From NCBI GenBank assembly GCA_030042755.1, contig JASHZC010000278.1, forward strand, positions 1 to 5,014: a stretch of 5,014 nt of DNA, read 5' to 3'. The position numbers and the translations under genes were made by a program. Numbering within the stretch: the first letter of the stretch is position 1; each line of letters begins with the position of its first letter. The notes beneath the pieces were generated by a model. That model ran no database searches. It saw nothing but the letters and a program-made list of their open reading frames with translations, and was not told the origin of the DNA. The stretch comes from Vulcanimicrobiota bacterium (GTDB lineage Bacteria; Eremiobacterota; Eremiobacteria; Baltobacterales; Baltobacteraceae). Positions 1-5,014 of the stretch are shown here, piece after piece.

Positions 1-588
1 AGCGGTAAGGTTACGATCGGGTGGCACGCTGCGCCGGTCATCAACTTTACGCTGACGCCGAACTATTACACGGGCTATGGCTCGGTGCTAGCCGCGTTCG
101 GCACGCAGCCTACACCGACGCACGGCCCCGGCGCGACCGGAGTCGGAGCGGGCACCGTCGATTTCGGAACGACCGTTTCGGGCGACACGTATTTGTACAA
201 ATACGCAGCGCACCTGCACGTAACAACCAACGATGTGTCCGGCTTCTACGTCTATGGCGAAGCGGCCGCCGCGCTGGTGAATAACACCGACGGCACGACC
301 TATCCGATTTCGCAAGCCCTGTACTATCTCACGAGCGGTGCCACGTCGGATTCGAATACCGGCTTTACCCCGGGTCTGCCCTTTTCGCAAACCGCGGGCG
401 CCGTGAGCGGCGGTGGGGACTCGCTTTCGAGCCCAGCGACGATCACCTATTCGGGTTACCCGAATCCGATCGCACTCTCGGTTTCCGATGATGGCGACTT
501 CTACTACGACTATCTATTCAGGGTGCCCGACACCGCTACGAGCGGAAACTACTACGTTTGGATCGTTTACACGGTGGTGGGTGCATGA
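1..588 (+). CDS. Secreted-type beta-rich protein of unknown function, 5' end outside window
   Basis: The frame is open from base 1, so this is the last 195 codons of a longer gene. The GTG at 85 is internal: in-frame sequence before it (SGKVTIGWHAAP...) already looks like a beta strand followed by a Thr/Asn/Tyr-rich segment. The protein is rich in Thr, Ser, Gly and Tyr, has no cysteine, and has alternating strand-like stretches such as VDFGTTVSG (about 53-61 of the fragment), typical of extracellular Ig-like or pilin-like beta sandwiches. It ends with the motif VPxTxTxGxYxxxxVYT (175-191), which the next protein shares. The fragment starts much as the mature part of that protein does, so probably only a signal peptide and a few residues are missing; this is inference. 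The stop overlaps the next start by ATGA, so the two are likely translated together. I do not recognise a named family. A spore-coat-U-like or other surface beta-sandwich protein is possible. Confidence 0.8.
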   Translation, partial: SGKVTIGWHAAPVINFTLTPNYYTGYGSVLAAFGTQPTPTHGPGATGVGAGTVDFGTTVSGDTYLYKYAAHLHVTTNDVSGFYVYGEAAAALVNNTDGTTYPISQALYYLTSGATSDSNTGFTPGLPFSQTAGAVSGGGDSLSSPATITYSGYPNPIALSVSDDGDFYYDYLFRVPDTATSGNYYVWIVYTVVGA

Positions 589-1298
589 AACGCACGCGAT
601 TTCTCCTCGTCGCCGCGGGGATCTTGATCCTGGGAATTGTATTTGCGCAACCGGTGAAGGCAACGATTGCAACGTTGCAGTCGCAAATCGCGGTGACGAT
701 CGTCGTGAACGTGACACCGTCGCCCGTTGCGTACAACCCGCAGCAACCGGCGCCTGCCGGCGGTGCCGTGCCGAGCATCAGCGCGGTCGCGCTTTCGCGT
801 ACCCTACCTTTGCCGGCTCGTTCTTTCCACGCTGAAGGCCTGCATTTCGTTCCGTCTTCGTCGACGACGATCGCGCAGGCGCAGAAGGCGACGCTCGTGC
901 AGGCCGAGGTCACGCCGAACCCAAAGGCGACGCTGCTTTACAGCAACTCGGAGAATGTGACCATCAACGCTACTGCGGGTACGACGGTTCAGATCCCGTG
1001 TGCGTTTACCGTCACCGTCGATATGACATCGGCGTGGTCGCTCGACGAGGGGCTTTCGAACGACTTCTCCTCGACGTTTTCGGGCAAGGACCTCGCGAAC
1101 GATTCGTACGTGAGTTCTGCGACGCCGCTGCCGACATCGACGCCGTACGTCGTCTATGCCGACGACAGCAGCGAATGGTCGGTCCTGGGTTCGGGTAGTG
1201 CGATGACCACGTATTGCGTCACGCTCACGCTCACCGTGCCCTCGACCGTTACGCAGGGAACCTACAGCACGAACGCCGTCTACACGCTCTACAATTAA
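585..1298 (+). CDS. Secreted beta-rich protein with signal peptide, unknown function
   Basis: The product is 237 aa from the ATG at 585. That start is preferred to the in-frame codon at 558 because it begins directly with a classical Sec signal peptide (MKRTRF, then a hydrophobic core LLVAAGILILGIVFA, with likely cleavage after VKA at about residue 26) and makes an ATGA overlap with the upstream gene. A weak GGTGG lies 7 nt before the start. After a first strand region (30-45) comes a Pro/Ala-rich low-complexity linker (about 45-115), then a Thr/Ser/Val-rich beta domain (about 118-237). The domain has two cysteines, Cys139 and Cys211, that could form a disulfide outside the cytoplasm. The C-terminus carries VPxTxTxGxYxxxxVYT (218-234), matching the end of the upstream protein. 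It is probably exported and displayed or secreted alongside that neighbour. No family is recognised with certainty, and no enzymatic motif is visible. The role could be structural (fibre, coat or adhesin-like), but that is inference. Confidence 0.82.
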   Translation: MKRTRFLLVAAGILILGIVFAQPVKATIATLQSQIAVTIVVNVTPSPVAYNPQQPAPAGGAVPSISAVALSRTLPLPARSFHAEGLHFVPSSSTTIAQAQKATLVQAEVTPNPKATLLYSNSENVTINATAGTTVQIPCAFTVTVDMTSAWSLDEGLSNDFSSTFSGKDLANDSYVSSATPLPTSTPYVVYADDSSEWSVLGSGSAMTTYCVTLTLTVPSTVTQGTYSTNAVYTLYN

Positions 1299-1471
1299 CG
1301 CCGCGAACTCAGGATAAACGCGACGTTGGCGCGGACGCTTGCAGCGATCGTTCCAGCAAAAACCTGCGTTGGTCCGGCGTGTGCGAATGCGATCGGAGCA
1401 AAGATAAAGGCGAACGAGGCCATGGCGCCAACCCACAGCCCGAGAAGAACCACACGTAACGTGAACCACAT
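1295..1471 (-). CDS. Small DUF4149/TMEM205-like membrane protein, possibly truncated
   Basis: This 58-codon ORF is too short for most ORF cut-offs. It starts at ATG 1471-1469 and stops at TAA 1297-1295. The product begins MWFTLRVVLLGLWVGAM and continues with a hydrophobic segment ending FAPIAFAH. LGLWVGAM (10-17), APIAF (25-29) and a following AG (39-40) match, by memory, the start of DUF4149/TMEM205-like proteins (a helix with LWxGA, then APxxF, then a loop with AG and a second helix). Those proteins usually run well over 100 residues with three or four helices. Here the frame ends after about one and a half helices (SSRR), and the antisense frames further on are not hydrophobic. It may therefore be a remnant or a minimal version. 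A GGTGG lies 12-13 nt before the ATG, a poor ribosome site. The stop interlocks with that of the convergent secreted-protein gene, and the start lies 18 nt from the divergent phosphatase gene. Without this ORF the stretch 1299-1489 would be empty. Confidence 0.55.
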   Translation of the reverse strand: MWFTLRVVLLGLWVGAMASFAFIFAPIAFAHAGPTQVFAGTIAASVRANVAFILSSRR

Positions 1472-1473
1472 GC

Positions 1474-1479
1474 GAGGTG
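1474..1479 (+). promoter_or_regulatory. Shine-Dalgarno site of the phosphatase gene
   Basis: GAGGTG ends 10 nt before the GTG at 1490. It supports that start over the in-frame GTG at 1496, which would be 16 nt away. It lies within the 18 nt that separate this gene from the divergent small ORF, so any promoter of the phosphatase must lie inside or beyond that ORF. I see no convincing -35/-10 pair there. Confidence 0.6.
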
Positions 1480-1489
1480 CGATTCCACC

Positions 1490-2257
1490 GTGGCTGTGCC
1501 CGATCCGTTGACCGTAGCTCTCGAGGCTGCGCGCGAAGGCGCGGCAGTCTTACTGGACCACGCGCACCGGCCGCTTGAGATTCGCGAAAAAGGGAGGCGG
1601 GCCGACATCGTCACGGACGCCGATCGAGCCAGCGAACGCACGGTGATCGCGATACTTCGCGCGTCCTACCCGGATGCGTCGATGCTGGCCGAAGAAAGCG
1701 GCGCGAGTTCCGGAACGAGTGACGAACGCTGGATCCTCGACCCCCTCGACGGCACGACGAATTACGCTCATGGGTATCCGCTGTACTGCATCTCGATCGC
1801 ATACGAACGTGCCGGGGAGCTGATCGCCGGCGTCGTGCACGCGCCGGCGCTTGGAGAAATTTTCGCGGCGGAGCGCGGTGCCGGTTCGACTCTCGGCGAT
1901 CGGCGCATCGCGGTTTCCACGATCGACAGCATCGGCGATGCGATGGTCTGCACCGGTTTTCATCCAGCGGAGTACGAGCGTAACGCGCTCTATTTCGAAA
2001 GAATGTCGGCGCGCGCGCAGGCGGTGCGCCGCGATGGCTCGGCCGCCCTCGATTTGGCATATACGGCTTGCGGGCGTTATGACGGATTTTGGGAATTCGA
2101 TCTCCACGCGTGGGACGTTGCCGCGGGCGCGTTGCTCGTGCGTGAGGCTGGGGGGCGTATCACGCAAACCGATGGCGGGCCGCTTCGCGTCGATGCCCCG
2201 AGCATTCTTGCAAGCAATGCATTGATACACGACGAACTGCAAAACGTGCTCGCATGA
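1490..2257 (+). CDS. Inositol monophosphatase family protein (SuhB-like)
   Basis: The product is 255 aa, a full-length cytoplasmic member of the Mg2+-dependent, Li+-sensitive IMPase/FBPase superfamily, which removes phosphate from small sugar or polyol phosphates. Metal-binding elements are intact: the Glu pair in AEES (68-69), the signature WILDPLDGTTN (81-91, with Asp84 and Asp87 as ligands), and HAWDVAAGALLVREAGG (206-222, with Asp209). The sub-motif RRDGSAALDLAY (180-191) followed by GRYDGFWE is typical of the SuhB/inositol-1-monophosphatase group. Close relatives include histidinol-phosphatase HisN and 3'-phosphoadenosine phosphatase CysQ, so the true substrate cannot be fixed from sequence alone. 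The GTG start is chosen for the GAGGTG 10 nt upstream. No key residue is missing. A DUF4383-like membrane gene follows after 16 nt, probably in the same transcript, but nothing in that neighbour points to a pathway. Confidence 0.95.
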   Translation: MAVPDPLTVALEAAREGAAVLLDHAHRPLEIREKGRRADIVTDADRASERTVIAILRASYPDASMLAEESGASSGTSDERWILDPLDGTTNYAHGYPLYCISIAYERAGELIAGVVHAPALGEIFAAERGAGSTLGDRRIAVSTIDSIGDAMVCTGFHPAEYERNALYFERMSARAQAVRRDGSAALDLAYTACGRYDGFWEFDLHAWDVAAGALLVREAGGRITQTDGGPLRVDAPSILASNALIHDELQNVLA

Positions 2258-2262
2258 TGATT

Positions 2263-2267
2263 GAGGT
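2263..2267 (+). promoter_or_regulatory. Shine-Dalgarno site of the DUF4383-like gene
   Basis: GAGGT lies 6 nt before the ATG at 2274, inside the 16-nt gap after the phosphatase stop codon. It fixes the start and shows that this gene has its own ribosome loading site within the presumed two-gene operon. Confidence 0.7.
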
Positions 2268-2273
2268 TGATCG

Positions 2274-2717
2274 ATGAATGCTGCGCCGATTGCCCGCATT
2301 GTCGGTGGGGTGTTTCTCGTAATCGGCATTGCCGGTTGGATTCCACCATTTGCACCGGCCGCACCGTTCGATGCGGAAGTCATCACGCTCGATACGGCGT
2401 ATCGCATGATCTTCGGCTTCCTCCCGGCGAACGCCGTGCTCGACGGTATCCACATCGTGCTTGGCTTGTGGGGTGTGCTCGCAGGTGCGAACCTAAAATC
2501 GGCGGCAACATATTTTCGCTACGTCACGTGGATCGCGCTGATCTTAGCCGTCTTTGGTGCAATACCGATTACCAACACGCTCATCGGCGTAGCGCCGATC
2601 TACGGTTGGAACGTGCTCGTCAATGTCGTCGTGGCGCTCGTTGCCGCGTATTGCGGTTACGGCCGTGCCTCGCGACCGCCGGAAGAGCCGGCTCCGCTGC
2701 CGTCATCGGTGAATTAG
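2274..2717 (+). CDS. DUF4383-like four-helix membrane protein
   Basis: The product is 147 aa and begins at an ATG with a good GAGGT site. Four hydrophobic helices are visible, at about 7-27, 54-71, 82-104 and 112-129, followed by a short Pro/Glu-rich soluble tail (RASRPPEEPAP...). The segment FGFLPANAVLDGIHIVLGLWGVL (47-69), with its conserved-looking His60 at the start of helix 2, and the later GVAPIYGWNVLVNVVVAL (105-122) resemble the two half-repeats of DUF4383 proteins. In those, an (F/L)G(L/F)xPxNxxxxxxH-type motif precedes each of two helices. In the second half the usual His position is Asn117, so only the first repeat keeps the histidine. DUF4383 has no established function that I know of, and the product is presumably an inner-membrane protein. 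It probably shares a transcript with the upstream phosphatase. The assignment is from memory of the family pattern and needs a profile search. Confidence 0.85.
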   Translation: MNAAPIARIVGGVFLVIGIAGWIPPFAPAAPFDAEVITLDTAYRMIFGFLPANAVLDGIHIVLGLWGVLAGANLKSAATYFRYVTWIALILAVFGAIPITNTLIGVAPIYGWNVLVNVVVALVAAYCGYGRASRPPEEPAPLPSSVN

Positions 2718-2727
2718 GGCCTAGGCC
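2718..2727. repeat. 10-nt perfect palindrome at the convergent gene junction
   Basis: GGCCTAGGCC covers the 3-nt gap between the DUF4383-like stop (2715-2717) and the MATE stop (TAG on the minus strand, 2723-2721) and runs into the last MATE codons. It has no loop and no following T-run on either strand, so it does not look like an intrinsic terminator. The two convergent genes therefore have no visible dedicated terminator between them. Confidence 0.5.
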
Positions 2728-4076
2728 GCGAGCGGTTCACGTTCGCTCCAGCGGCTGTCACGCAGTTTTAGCGCCGTCAACCCAGCGCGAACGCTCCACG
2801 CCACGATCCACGCAATCGGCACGGCATAGAGGCCGATGTGCAGCCGTTCGATCGAGAACCACGCGATCGGAAGTACCAGCAGGCCGCAGGCAATGCCAAC
2901 GGCCATTGAAAAGCGCGTGTCGCCGGCCGCGCGTATCGGTGCGAGCGCGACCATCGCCCATCCCTTGATCGGCATGGTGATCATGTGGACCGCGAGCGGA
3001 AGCGCAGCGACCGATGCGACGGCAGCGTTCATCGTGAAGAGATAGGCGAGCGGCCACGATCCGATTGCAACCAATGCTCCGGCAATCGTTGTAACCGCGA
3101 GCGCCGTGCGAAGCGCGCGGCGCAAGAAGAACCGCGCGCCGGCAGAATCGCGCGCACCAAGGCGCTGGCCGATGACGGTCTGCGTCGCGCTCTGTAGAGG
3201 ACCGGGTACCGTAAAGGTGAGATCGGATACGACGTTGAGCGCGCGGAACGCCGCGACGATCGTTGCCCCCAAAGGAGCCAGCATCGCGACGATGGCGATG
3301 TCGGGCGCGACGATGGCGAAGCCGAAGACGCTCTCCGGCAGTCCGAGCCACGCGCAGCGCAGCGCGAGCCGCAAATCGACGCTGCGCTCTGCGAAAATCC
3401 GGTACACCGGCCGTCGCGCGACGTACACCGTTGCGAAGATGGCGGCGATCGTTTCCGATATGAGCGTTGAGACCCCGGCGCCGGTTATGCCGTATGGATG
3501 ATGCGTTAGCCATCCGAGCGCAAGCACGAGCAGAAGCGGAATGTGAATGAGGTTGATGAGCGCCAGCAAATACACGCCGAGCTTGCGATTTCCCGCCGCA
3601 CCAAGACCGACGATGAGGGTTGCTGAAATGTTGATCGGTATCAGAGAGACGCATCGCAGGATCAAGTACGTTGCGCTCGCGTGAACCGACGGCATGCTTC
3701 CCAGCATCGCGTGCAGAAGCGGCTGCGCGCCGAACAAACTGACAACCACGATTGCCAGCGCGCCCACGGCGGGGATGATGAAGCCCGCACGGACCGTGCG
3801 CGCAAAGCCGCCGACGTCGTGCGCGCCGATTCGCTGCGCTGCGATGATGGCTAAACCGCTCCACAGCCCGTTGAGCACCATGATCGTCGTGAAGAAAACG
3901 GTTGTCGCCGCGGTGACGCCGGCAAGCGCGCTCGTGCCGATCGTGCCGATGGCGATGGTGTCGACCGTTCCGAGCAGCTGATCGCCAAGCATTTGCACGG
4001 CAAGAGGAAGCGATAGGCGCCGCAGCGCGGCGCCTATCTTCGTGTGATCGACGACCATTGCTTGCGCCGGTGTCAT
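2721..4076 (-). CDS. MATE family efflux transporter
   Basis: The product is 451 aa and fits the usual 440-460 of multidrug and toxin extrusion proteins. These are 12-helix inner-membrane antiporters driven by H+ or Na+ that export cationic drugs, metabolites or dyes. Family marks are visible in both halves: GDQLLGTVDTIAIGTIG (31-47, with Asp39 in helix 1), the cytoplasmic loop AAQRIGAHD (79-87), the matching loop IGQRLGARDSAGA (302-314) after PGPLQSATQT, and the late RAAGDTRFSM (382-391). The ATG at 4076 is chosen because it overlaps the upstream aminotransferase stop (ATGA) and gives the family length. Extension to 4208 would add 44 Arg-rich residues that are only a shadow of the aminotransferase gene, and Met7 (4058) is a less likely alternative. 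No Shine-Dalgarno is visible, so translation probably depends on coupling. A strong hairpin sits within codons 13-22. NorM versus DinF type and substrate are not resolved. Confidence 0.93.
   Translation of the reverse strand: MTPAQAMVVDHTKIGAALRRLSLPLAVQMLGDQLLGTVDTIAIGTIGTSALAGVTAATTVFFTTIMVLNGLWSGLAIIAAQRIGAHDVGGFARTVRAGFIIPAVGALAIVVVSLFGAQPLLHAMLGSMPSVHASATYLILRCVSLIPINISATLIVGLGAAGNRKLGVYLLALINLIHIPLLLVLALGWLTHHPYGITGAGVSTLISETIAAIFATVYVARRPVYRIFAERSVDLRLALRCAWLGLPESVFGFAIVAPDIAIVAMLAPLGATIVAAFRALNVVSDLTFTVPGPLQSATQTVIGQRLGARDSAGARFFLRRALRTALAVTTIAGALVAIGSWPLAYLFTMNAAVASVAALPLAVHMITMPIKGWAMVALAPIRAAGDTRFSMAVGIACGLLVLPIAWFSIERLHIGLYAVPIAWIVAWSVRAGLTALKLRDSRWSEREPLAA
4012..4038. repeat. Perfect 12-bp inverted repeat with 3-nt loop near the MATE start
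   Basis: The arms GATAGGCGCCGC (4012-4023) and GCGGCGCCTATC (4027-4038) are exact reverse complements around AGC at 4024-4026. In the mRNA this would be a stable GC-rich stem-loop at about nucleotides 39-65 of the MATE reading frame, shortly after the ATGA junction. The minus strand beyond it continues CGCTTCCTCTT, not a T-run, so it is not a standard terminator. It could slow ribosomes or polymerase, protect the 3' end of an aminotransferase mRNA, or serve as a protein-binding site. It might also be a coincidence of the coding sequence (codons for KIGAALRRLS). Confidence 0.7.
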
Positions 4077-5014
4077 CGTCGAAGGGCGTCCAACTCTCGG
4101 AAGAAGCGCTCGATCTCGTCGTCGGTCGTATAGAAGTGCGGACTGACGCGCAGACCGCAACCGGGACGGTAATCGATGAAGACGCGGCGCGCAACCAGCG
4201 CTTTGCAAGCGCGGTCGGCGCCATCGAAATCAATACCGACCCAGCCGGTGCGCAGGTCCGGTTCGAGCGGCGTGTTGACGCGCAACCCGCGTTCGAGAGC
4301 CGATTCGGCAAGCATCGTCGTTAGCCGCACGTTATGCTCGCGTATGCGGGCGATGCCGATCTGCGCGATGAGACGATGGCCGTGCTGCGCGACGACATAT
4401 CCCGGGATCGTCGGGGTACCATGCCCGAAACGATACATTGAATCCGCGTAGCGAATCGGCGCGTCCTCGAAGGCGAAGGGCTGTGCATGCGCCATCCACC
4501 CCGTTACGGCCGGCCGAAGCTCGTCTCGCAGCGCCGGACTGACGTAGATCCAGCCGCAGCCGGGCCCACCGAGCAGCCATTTGTGCGAGCCGCCCGTAAC
4601 GATGTCGAGATCCCACGCCGTCACATTGTACGGATACGTACCGGTCGTCTGATACGCATCGACGCACAGGATCGCTCCAACGCTGCGGCAGTGCGATTGA
4701 ATCGTGCGAATGTCGGCAACGGCTCCCGAGACGTAGTACGCGTGCGAGAGCACGGCGAGCTTCGTTCTCGGCGTGATCGCATCGAGAATATGCTGCGTCG
4801 GAATGGTGCGTCCATCCGGCGATGGAATGACGCGCGTACGCGCGCCATAGCGTTCCCATTCTCGCCAGACGTACGTCAACGATGGAAATTGCAGCGCCTC
4901 GTAGACGACTTCATTGCGCGCGCCGGAGAAATCGAGTGACGAAGCGAGCGCCGCTTGAAGAATGGAGACGTTGGGCCCGAGAAAAACGCTGCCCGCGGGC
5001 GCGCCGATCAACGC
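4073..5014 (-). CDS. Class V aminotransferase-fold PLP enzyme, kynureninase-like, N-terminus outside window
   Basis: The frame is open through base 5014, so these 313 residues lack the N-terminal part. The TTG at 5011 is internal. It is a PLP-dependent enzyme of the class V aminotransferase/cysteine desulfurase/kynureninase superfamily. Visible marks, counting residue 1 at 5011: FSGARNEVVYEALQFPSLTYVW (28-49, kynureninase-like FPS..Y), VLSHAYYVSG (88-96, the loop holding the cofactor), CVDAYQTTG (116-124, Asp118 contacting the pyridine nitrogen), GGSHKWLLGGPGCGWIYV (140-157, Lys144 as the Schiff-base lysine), and near the end GLRVSPHFYTTDDEIERFF (286-304), with a probable carboxylate-binding Arg288. 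All catalytic elements in this part are intact. The SHKWLLGGPG style and FPS motif favour the kynureninase-like branch over cysteine desulfurases, but the substrate is not determined. It is cytoplasmic, and its stop overlaps the MATE start, so the two are co-expressed. Confidence 0.9.
   Translation of the reverse strand, partial: ALIGAPAGSVFLGPNVSILQAALASSLDFSGARNEVVYEALQFPSLTYVWREWERYGARTRVIPSPDGRTIPTQHILDAITPRTKLAVLSHAYYVSGAVADIRTIQSHCRSVGAILCVDAYQTTGTYPYNVTAWDLDIVTGGSHKWLLGGPGCGWIYVSPALRDELRPAVTGWMAHAQPFAFEDAPIRYADSMYRFGHGTPTIPGYVVAQHGHRLIAQIGIARIREHNVRLTTMLAESALERGLRVNTPLEPDLRTGWVGIDFDGADRACKALVARRVFIDYRPGCGLRVSPHFYTTDDEIERFFRELDALRR

Noticed and set aside
558..584. Upstream start of the second secreted protein
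   Set aside because: It would put nine residues before a classical MKRTRF signal peptide and lose the neat ATGA overlap.
804..1469. 221-codon minus-strand ORF opposite the second secreted protein
   Set aside because: It is extremely Arg-rich with no hydrophobic or domain pattern. The opposite strand carries a signal peptide and a coherent beta-rich protein. A different minus frame gives the small membrane ORF.
1299..1489. Possible terminator, promoter or RNA gene in the gap between the secreted protein and the phosphatase
   Set aside because: No stem with a T-run, no convincing -35/-10 pair and no tRNA-like fold were seen. The stretch is better explained by the small minus-strand membrane ORF.
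1550..2455. 301-codon minus-strand ORF opposite the phosphatase and DUF4383-like genes
   Set aside because: It has no recognisable motif, an Arg-rich composition, and lies antisense to a phosphatase with intact catalytic motifs.
2261..2968. 235-codon plus-strand ORF overlapping the DUF4383-like gene
   Set aside because: Its product is Cys/Arg/His-rich without a motif and is out of frame with the four-helix protein that has its own Shine-Dalgarno site.
3113..3139. 8-bp inverted repeat GCGCGCGG/CCGCGCGC with an 11-nt loop in the MATE gene
   Set aside because: Short arms of pure G and C are common in GC-rich coding DNA, so there is no reason to assign a role.
4076..4208. N-terminal extension of the MATE protein to a start at 4208
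   Set aside because: The extra 44 residues are Arg-rich and overlap the aminotransferase reading frame. The ATG at 4076 gives the family length and an ATGA overlap.
2758..4311. 517-codon minus-strand ORF covering most of the MATE gene and the end of the aminotransferase gene
   Set aside because: Its product is Arg/Ala/His-rich without domain character, while the overlapping frame encodes a clear 12-helix MATE protein. It is a GC-driven shadow.
4991..5005. Palindromes GCCCGCGGGC and GGCGCGCC near the right edge
   Set aside because: They encode an Ala/Gly/Pro stretch of the aminotransferase, and such palindromes are expected in GC-rich codons.

Overview
The window is bacterial, of high GC (roughly 60 % by eye) and densely coded, and looks chromosomal. 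Two genes have clear Shine-Dalgarno sequences, two gene pairs overlap by ATGA, and the strand changes three times in 5 kb. No rRNA, tRNA, transposase, integrase, CRISPR array or phage gene is visible. The gene set (secreted beta-rich proteins, an IMPase-family phosphatase, DUF4383 and DUF4149-like membrane proteins, a MATE transporter, a kynureninase-like class V aminotransferase) would suit a soil or environmental lineage such as Eremiobacterota, Acidobacteria or Actinobacteria. That placement is a low-confidence impression, because the window holds no marker gene.

Layout, left to right. Bases 1-588 (+) are the 3' part of a secreted-type beta-rich protein. It overlaps by ATGA the next gene (585-1298, +), which has a signal peptide and the same C-terminal motif, so the two are probably a co-translated pair of surface or extracellular proteins. 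Bases 1295-1471 (-) hold a very short hydrophobic ORF of 58 codons that resembles the first part of a DUF4149/TMEM205-like membrane protein. Its stop codon and that of the secreted-protein gene interlock in one TTAA. Eighteen bases beyond its start, on the other strand, an inositol-monophosphatase-family gene begins (1490-2257, +), followed after 16 nt by a four-helix DUF4383-like membrane protein (2274-2717, +). These two look like an operon.

From 2721 to the right edge everything lies on the minus strand. A class V PLP-dependent, kynureninase-like enzyme (5014-4073, N-terminus outside the window) runs by ATGA overlap into a complete MATE-family exporter (4076-2721). Coupling a PLP enzyme to an exporter suggests, but does not prove, that the transporter handles a product or toxic substrate of the enzyme.

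The most notable unexplained signal is a perfect 12-bp inverted repeat with a 3-nt loop at 4012-4038, just inside the 5' end of the MATE reading frame. The next most interesting are the 58-codon DUF4149-like ORF with its interlocked stop, and the pair of related secreted proteins. I see no clear evidence of a wholly new multi-gene system here. The rest reads as ordinary chromosomal content.
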